A stretch of 64,000 bases of DNA from positions 3,038,001 through 3,102,000 of the forward strand of contig CAVZBW010000005.1 of NCBI GenBank assembly GCA_963773635.1. Reading direction: 5' to 3'. The stretch comes from CAVZBW01 sp963773635 (GTDB lineage Bacteria; Actinomycetota; Acidimicrobiia; Acidimicrobiales; RAAP-2). The position numbers and the translations under genes were made by a program. Below, in pieces: positions 59,652 to 64,000 of the stretch (position 1 is its first letter; every line of letters begins with the position of its first letter). The notes beneath the pieces were generated by a model. The model did not search any database and was not told the origin of the DNA. It saw only the letters and a list, made by a program, of their open reading frames with translations.

Positions 59652-60053
59652 GTGAGTCGCCAGAGCAAGCGCATGATGCAGCGCCAAGCAGCGCGGGAGG
59701 CCGATGGCAAGACCGCGTTCGATCCCCCGTCCGAGCAGGACGTGGCGTCGGGCGATGTCGCAGAGGACCTCGACGTCGAGGAGGCGTTGGACGCGGCCTC
59801 GATCGCCGCGGCCCGAGGCGGCCGCTCCGGGACGCGGGCAAGGGATCGATCCCGGCCGGGCGGGGGGCGCCTCACGCCGGCACGCCTGGCCCGGGAGGTG
59901 CGCAACGAGCTCCGTCAGGTGGTGTGGCCCAACAGCAGCGAGCTCGCCAACTACACGACCGTGGTCCTCACGGTCCTGGTGCTCATGATCGCCCTGATCT
60001 TCGTGCTCAACCTGGCCTTTGGCAAGGCGGTCCTGTACCTGTTCCAGAAGTAG
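59652..60053 (+). CDS. secE: Preprotein translocase subunit SecE
   Basis: 133 residues from GTG 59652. A charged, disordered N-terminal extension (about 75 residues) precedes the conserved LAREVRNELRQVVWPNSSEL and one membrane helix (TVVLTVLVLMIALIFVLNLA). The short single-helix form is standard outside proteobacteria. Followed by nusG. Confidence 0.96.
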   Translation: MSRQSKRMMQRQAAREADGKTAFDPPSEQDVASGDVAEDLDVEEALDAASIAAARGGRSGTRARDRSRPGGGRLTPARLAREVRNELRQVVWPNSSELANYTTVVLTVLVLMIALIFVLNLAFGKAVLYLFQK

Positions 60054-60161
60054 CGGCCCCAACGGAGGGGCCGGTTGAGGGGCCTCGATGGCGGGCCCGG
60101 GCGGCCGGCCCGTTCCTCCGAGATTGTGATGCGGTGAGATTTGACCTTCGAGGATCATGAC

Positions 60162-60941
60162 ATGACGACCAACGGCAGCGACCCGTCGGGTACCGAGCAG
60201 GAACTGGCGACCGCGGAGGGCGCCGCCGCGCCCAGCGGCGGGCTCGAGGAGGCGCCGGGTTCGGTCGCGACGAGCACGTTGGAGCCGGAGCCCGAGGGCG
60301 CGCTCGGCACCGAGGCCGAGGCCGACACCGAGGCCGAGGCCGAGGAGGAGCTCGAGGACCTGGAGGAGGAGCCCCCCTACGTCCAGAGCCCCTACGACCG
60401 GCCGGGCCGCTGGTACGTGGTCCACACCTACTCCGGCTACGAGAACAAGGTGCGTTCCAACCTCCAGAGCGTCGTGACCTCCCGCGGGATGGAGGATCGC
60501 GTCCACGAGGTGGCCATCCCGGTCGAGGACGTGGTCGAGTTCAAGGGCGGCAAGAAGGTGGTCGTCCAGAAGAAGATGTACCCCGGCTACATCCTGGTCC
60601 GATGCGACCTGGACGACGACACCTGGGGGGCCGTCCGCAACACGCCGGGGGTCACCGGCTTCGTCGGACCCGGGACCAAGCCCACGCCGCTCTCGCGTCG
60701 CGAGGTCGAGGGGATGCTCCAGGTCAAGCCCGAGGGCACCGAGGCCCAACCCAAGAGGAGCCGCCCCCGCCTCGAGTTCGAGCTCAACGAGACGGTCCGG
60801 GTCAAGGAGGGTCCGTTTGCGGACTTCTCCGGTCAGATCGCGGAGATCAACGAGGATCAGCTCAAGCTCAAGGTGCTGGTCAACATCTTCGGCCGGGAGA
60901 CCCCGGTCGAGTTGGAGTTCAGCCAGGTCGCCAAGCTCTGA
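60162..60941 (+). CDS. nusG: Transcription termination/antitermination factor NusG
   Basis: 259 residues from ATG 60162. An acidic extension of about 75 residues (EAEADTEAEAEEELEDLEEE) precedes the NGN domain (RWYVVHTYSGYENKVRSNLQ; VQKKMYPGYILVRCDLDDDT; TPGVTGFVGPGTKPTPLSRR). The KOW domain follows (VRVKEGPFADFSGQIAEINE; LVNIFGRETPVELEFSQV). It binds RNA polymerase and modulates pausing and Rho action. Confidence 0.97.
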   Translation: MTTNGSDPSGTEQELATAEGAAAPSGGLEEAPGSVATSTLEPEPEGALGTEAEADTEAEAEEELEDLEEEPPYVQSPYDRPGRWYVVHTYSGYENKVRSNLQSVVTSRGMEDRVHEVAIPVEDVVEFKGGKKVVVQKKMYPGYILVRCDLDDDTWGAVRNTPGVTGFVGPGTKPTPLSRREVEGMLQVKPEGTEAQPKRSRPRLEFELNETVRVKEGPFADFSGQIAEINEDQLKLKVLVNIFGRETPVELEFSQVAKL

Positions 60942-61048
60942 GACGCCGACGGCGCCGCAGGTGCGCCGCAGGTGCTCGAGCAGCGCCCCGACACAAGACC
61001 ATCCAGGGAAACCCCGAGGAAAGATCCAGGCAAGAGGAAAGAAGAACG

Positions 61049-61477
61049 ATGCCCCCGAGAAAGCGCGTCATGGCCGTCGTAAAGATCCAGCTGGACGCCG
61101 GTGCGGCGACGCCGGCACCGCCGGTCGGCACGGCGCTGGGCCCCCACGGCGTCCAGACGATGGAATTTTGCAAGCAGTACAACGCCGCCACCGAGTCGCA
61201 GCGGGGGACGGTCGTACCCGTGGAGATCACGATCTACGAGGACCGGACGTTCTCCTTCGTTCTCAAGACCCCGCCGACGCCGGTGCTGCTCCGCGAGGCC
61301 GTGGGCATCCCGAAGGGCGCCACGACGGCCGGACGGGAGCAGGCGGGCACGGTGACCGACGAGCAGCTGGCGGACATAGCCCGGATCAAGCTGCCCGACC
61401 TGAACACCGACGACCTCGAGGCCGCCAAGAAGCAGATCGCCGGCACCGCCCGGTCCATGGGCATCGCCGTCGGGTAA
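61049..61477 (+). CDS. rplK: 50S ribosomal protein L11
   Basis: 142 residues from ATG 61049. VVKIQLDAGAATPAPPVGTA, LGPHGVQTMEFCKQYNAATE and the C-terminal TARSMGIAVG are typical L11. The frame open upstream of 61049 lies in nusG and is rejected. Eleven bases to rplA. Confidence 0.97.
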   Translation: MPPRKRVMAVVKIQLDAGAATPAPPVGTALGPHGVQTMEFCKQYNAATESQRGTVVPVEITIYEDRTFSFVLKTPPTPVLLREAVGIPKGATTAGREQAGTVTDEQLADIARIKLPDLNTDDLEAAKKQIAGTARSMGIAVG

Positions 61478-61487
61478 GGAAAGAACG

Positions 61488-62201
61488 ATGAGCAAGCACG
61501 GAAAGAAGTACCGCCAGGCGACGAACCGGGTCGACCGTGAGCAGGCCTTGGCCCCGACGGATGCGCTGGACATGGTCAAGGAGATCGCGCCCGCCCGCTT
61601 CGACGAGACGGTCGAGCTGGCGGTGCGTCTCGGAGTCGACCCACGCAAGGCGGACCAGATCGTCCGCGGCACCCTCTCGCTGCCGGCTGGGACCGGCAAG
61701 GCGGTCAGGGTCGCCGTCTTTGCCGCAGGTGAGCAGGCTGCCGAGGCGCGGCAGGCCGGGGCCGACGTGGTCGGCGCAGACGACCTGGTGGCCCGCGTGC
61801 GCGAGGGGTTCTTGGACTTCGACGTCGCGGTCGCCACGCCCGACCTCATGGGTCAGGTGGGTGCCCTGGGGCGCATCCTCGGCCCGCGCGGTCTGATGCC
61901 CAACCCCAAGACCGGCACCGTGACCAACGACGTCGGGAGGACCGTCACCGAATTCAAGGGCGGTCGCGTCGAGTACCGCACCGATCGTGTCGGCAACATC
62001 CACCTGCCGATCGGAAAGGTGTCGTTCTCTCGGGACCAGCTGCTGAGCAACTTCCACGCCGTGGTCGAGGAGCTGTTCCGCGCCAAGCCGGCCTCTGCCA
62101 AGGGCCGTTACATCCGGTCGATCGCCGTCTCGTCCACCATGAGCCCGGGAGTGAGGGTCGACCCGGCCAAGGCGCGCGAGGTGGAAGAGGCCGTCGCCTG
62201 A
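61488..62201 (+). CDS. rplA: 50S ribosomal protein L1
   Basis: 237 residues. KYRQATNRVDREQALAPTDA, then FDETVELAVRLGVDPRKADQ, GRILGPRGLMPNPKTGTVTN and the C-terminal GRYIRSIAVSSTMSPGVRVD. Canonical L1 length and motifs. It often autoregulates the L11-L1 operon. Confidence 0.97.
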   Translation: MSKHGKKYRQATNRVDREQALAPTDALDMVKEIAPARFDETVELAVRLGVDPRKADQIVRGTLSLPAGTGKAVRVAVFAAGEQAAEARQAGADVVGADDLVARVREGFLDFDVAVATPDLMGQVGALGRILGPRGLMPNPKTGTVTNDVGRTVTEFKGGRVEYRTDRVGNIHLPIGKVSFSRDQLLSNFHAVVEELFRAKPASAKGRYIRSIAVSSTMSPGVRVDPAKAREVEEAVA

Positions 62202-62261
62202 GCTGATAACCTCTACTCTTCTTCCTGCCCAAGGGCGGGAGGCATTTCGAGTTCTTCGCCG

Positions 62262-62392
62262 CAGACCTCCGGTGCACCCTTTGGTGCGCAAAGGGCATTG
62301 AGCCCGCCTGACGAGGCGAGTCGTTCCGGCAGCCACGCTGGCTGCCCGGTTCGTCCGCCCCTTCTGGCCGGCCCTCGCTCTCCGGAGGTCTC
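62262..62392 (+). ncRNA. Ribosomal protein L10 leader
   Basis: The 210-base gap between rplA and rplJ is structured. AGACCTCCGG (62263-62272) pairs perfectly with CCGGAGGTCT (62382-62391), enclosing internal hairpins such as CCCTTT...AAAGGG (62278-62296). Position and fold match the L10 leader, where L10(L12)4 binds and represses rplJL translation. Confidence 0.75.
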
Positions 62393-62412
62393 CGGGACAT
62401 ACGGGAGCGAGC

Positions 62413-63129
62413 ATGGTCGAACCGAGAGCGGAAAAGATCGCGGTGGTCGAGGAGGTGCGGGAGCGCCTGCACGAATCGTCGGGCTCCGTCCTCACCGAGT
62501 ACCGCGGGCTCACGGTCAAGGAGATGGCGGACCTGCGGAGCCGCCTCTCCGAGGCGGGTGGCGACTACAAGGTCTTCAAGAACACCCTGGTCCGTCGTGC
62601 CGTGACCGGCAGCGAGCACCAGGCGCTGGAGTCGTTGCTCACGGGACCGACGGCCATTGCCTTCGTGCGCGACGACATCACAACCGTGGCCAAGGCGCTG
62701 CGCGACTTCTCCCGCGCCAACCCCAACCTGGTCATGAAGGGCGGGCTGCTCGACGGAAAGCTGCTCGACAACCGTGATCTGGTGGCGTTGGCGGACCTGC
62801 CGTCCCGAGACGTCCTGCTCGCCCAGCTGGCCGGGGCCATCGCGGCACCGCTGCGCCAGCTGGCGGGCCTGATGGAGGCCCTGCCCCGCAATCTCGCGTA
62901 CGGCCTGTCGGCCCTGGCCGATCAGCGCCGGTCCGAGGGAGGGGGAGAGGCCGGCGAGGAAGCGACCGCCGAGGCCGCGACCGCCGAGGCCGCGACCAGC
63001 GAGGAAGCGACCGCCGAGGCCGCGACCGCCGAAGCCGCGACCGGCGAGGAAGAGGCCGGCGAGGAAGCGGCCGCCCCACCCACCGGGTCGGGTGCTTCGC
63101 CCGACCCCGAGTCAACCAGTCAAGAATGA
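62413..63129 (+). CDS. rplJ: 50S ribosomal protein L10 with an Ala/Glu repeat tail
   Basis: 238 residues. The core (EKIAVVEEVRERLHESSGSV; LTEYRGLTVKEMADLRSRLS; YKVFKNTLVRRAV; MKGGLLDGKLLD) is normal L10. From residue about 178 the chain is extended by about 60 residues of ATAEAATAEAATSEEA-type repeats and a Pro/Gly end, longer than the roughly 175 of typical L10. The tail follows the L7/L12-binding helix. Regulated by the L10 leader. Confidence 0.96.
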   Translation: MVEPRAEKIAVVEEVRERLHESSGSVLTEYRGLTVKEMADLRSRLSEAGGDYKVFKNTLVRRAVTGSEHQALESLLTGPTAIAFVRDDITTVAKALRDFSRANPNLVMKGGLLDGKLLDNRDLVALADLPSRDVLLAQLAGAIAAPLRQLAGLMEALPRNLAYGLSALADQRRSEGGGEAGEEATAEAATAEAATSEEATAEAATAEAATGEEEAGEEAAAPPTGSGASPDPESTSQE

Positions 63130-63142
63130 GGAAGGAGCCACG

Positions 63143-63532
63143 ATGGCCGGGACCCTGACCAAGGAGCAGATCCTCGACGGGATCGCCGAACTCTCCGTGC
63201 TCGAGCTGAGCGAGCTGCTCAAGGACTTCGAGGAGCGCTTCGGCGTGACCGCGGCCGCCCCCGTGGCGGTTGCCGCACCGACCGCGCCCGCGGCGGCCGA
63301 GGAGGCCGGCGCAGAGGAGCAGACCGAGTTCGACGTCGTCCTCACCGGTGCCGGTGACAAGAAGATCCAGGTCATCAAGGAGGTGCGATCCCTCACCAGC
63401 CTCGGCCTGAAGGAGGCCAAGGACCTGGTGGACAACGCGCCCAAGCCGGTGCTCGAGCGAGTGTCCAAGGAGGACGCGGACAAGGCCAAGGCCGCCCTCG
63501 AGGGTGCCGGGGCCAGCGTCGAGGTGAAGTAG
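63143..63532 (+). CDS. rplL: 50S ribosomal protein L7/L12
   Basis: 129 residues from ATG 63143 with GAAGGAG. The N-terminal dimer domain (LTKEQILDGIAELSVLELSE) leads through an Ala/Pro hinge to the C-terminal factor-binding domain (TEFDVVLTGAGDKKIQVIKE; SLGLKEAKDLVDNAPKPVLE). Canonical. Confidence 0.97.
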   Translation: MAGTLTKEQILDGIAELSVLELSELLKDFEERFGVTAAAPVAVAAPTAPAAAEEAGAEEQTEFDVVLTGAGDKKIQVIKEVRSLTSLGLKEAKDLVDNAPKPVLERVSKEDADKAKAALEGAGASVEVK

Positions 63533-63890
63533 CCGCGGAGTGCTTGACGGGCCCTTGGCTTGCCTTTAGCCTTTTCGTGACCCTCGGGGCCTTGGCCTCC
63601 AGGGCGTTCGCGCCGCGTGTTGTAGAGGCGACTCCGCGCGGGTATGCTTACGGGTTGCCGTGGCTCTCCTTGCTGCTTTTCTCGCGTGACCCGCTGAATG
63701 GGCCGCGTCAATCCAGCTGACCGGCCGCTGGCCGGTCTCTCGCCCGAACGTCGCCGACCCCCCGAAAAGGGGCGCTCCGAGCGGCAGGGGGAGGCGCGTC
63801 CGCCCGAAGTTTGCCCGACCGCAGTCGCTTTACCCGTCCCGTCCCACGAGTACCACGTCCCGTTCACCCCGCACCCTGGAGGAGTAGGCG
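63533..63890 (+). promoter_or_regulatory. rplL-rpoB intergenic region with rpoB promoter
   Basis: No gene is present in these 358 bases. TTGTAG (63620-63625) and TATGCT (63643-63648), spaced 17 bases apart, form a good promoter reading into rpoB, suggesting independent transcription of rpoB in addition to read-through from rplL. Confidence 0.6.
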
Positions 63891-64000
63891 TTGCCCACTC
63901 GTAGTCCCGAACGTGTCTCCTTTGCCAACATCGACGAGGCGCTGCCGCTGCCGGACCTCATCGCGATCCAGCGTGACTCGTTCCAGTGGTTCCTCGATCA
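63891..64000 (+). CDS. rpoB: RNA polymerase beta subunit, N-terminal fragment (runs off the window)
   Basis: TTG 63891 with GGAGGAG upstream opens LPTRSPERVSFANIDEALPL, PDLIAIQRDSFQWFLD, the conserved start of actinobacterial RpoB (sequence LIxIQxxSFxWFL). 36 codons are seen. Confidence 0.95.
   Translation, partial: MPTRSPERVSFANIDEALPLPDLIAIQRDSFQWFLD

Noticed and set aside
1..64000. CRISPR arrays
   Set aside because: No regularly spaced repeat of 25-40 bases was seen; the only tandem repeats are short coding ones (32172-32216, the rplJ tail, the fur-like tail).

Overview
The window is high-GC DNA from an actinobacterium, probably Acidimicrobiia or a close uncultured lineage; this placement is inference. 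Supporting signs are HspR/HAIR control of hsp20, an orphan CIRCE-controlled groEL, HemQ, GpgS with OtsA/OtsB, an MptA/B-type polyprenol-phosphomannose mannosyltransferase, many GTG/TTG starts, and many starts preceded by a TANNNT hexamer 6-8 bases upstream with no Shine-Dalgarno (leaderless style). The right end has the standard order rpmG, tRNA-Trp, secE, nusG, rplK, rplA, rplJ, rplL, rpoB.

Layout: 1-1642 is host DNA (tesB end, gtrA, yajQ, tRNA-Tyr). From 1643 to 27972 lie two tandem genomic islands at tRNA-Tyr. The 53-base 3' part of that tRNA (1591-1643) recurs at 18625-18677 and 27920-27972, and GTCACA motifs sit near every junction. Island A (about 17 kb) has an integrase remnant cut by an IS3-family element. 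It then carries a long, mostly overlapping operon: NurA, HerA, SbcD/Mre11, SbcC/Rad50, a HIRAN-like protein, two unrecognised proteins and a PD-(D/E)XK nuclease. This is a candidate DNA-end-processing defence system. Its herA, sbcD and sbcC are broken by many frameshifts. An IS21-family element closes the island.

Island B (about 9 kb) carries three glycosyltransferase genes and a compact cluster: a PqqD-type carrier protein, an HprK-related kinase, a 57-residue twin-arginine-type peptide, and a nucleotidyltransferase-methyltransferase fusion followed by a 42-residue cysteine-rich ORF. It resembles a peptide-modification system and is the second candidate novelty.

28-36 kb holds a host exopolysaccharide operon read leftward: response regulator, BcsB-like protein, membrane protein, BcsA-like GT2 synthase, and a multi-pass glycosyltransferase with one frameshift. 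36-43 kb has a patatin-like lipase, tRNA-Thr, hsp20, a LytR_C protein, the compatible-solute genes otsB/otsA/gpgS, and a SAM riboswitch ahead of a threonine-synthase-like gene overlapping a ThiS/MoaD-type sulfur carrier (probably homocysteine synthesis). 43-51 kb has groEL, hemQ, the nickel-pincer genes larE and larBC, a Nudix protein, an acetyltransferase and pheA. 51-59 kb has tRNA-Ser, a secreted beta-helix protein, a Fur-family regulator, a two-component pair, a secreted coiled-coil protein and the mannosyltransferase. 59-64 kb is the tRNA and ribosomal/transcription block.
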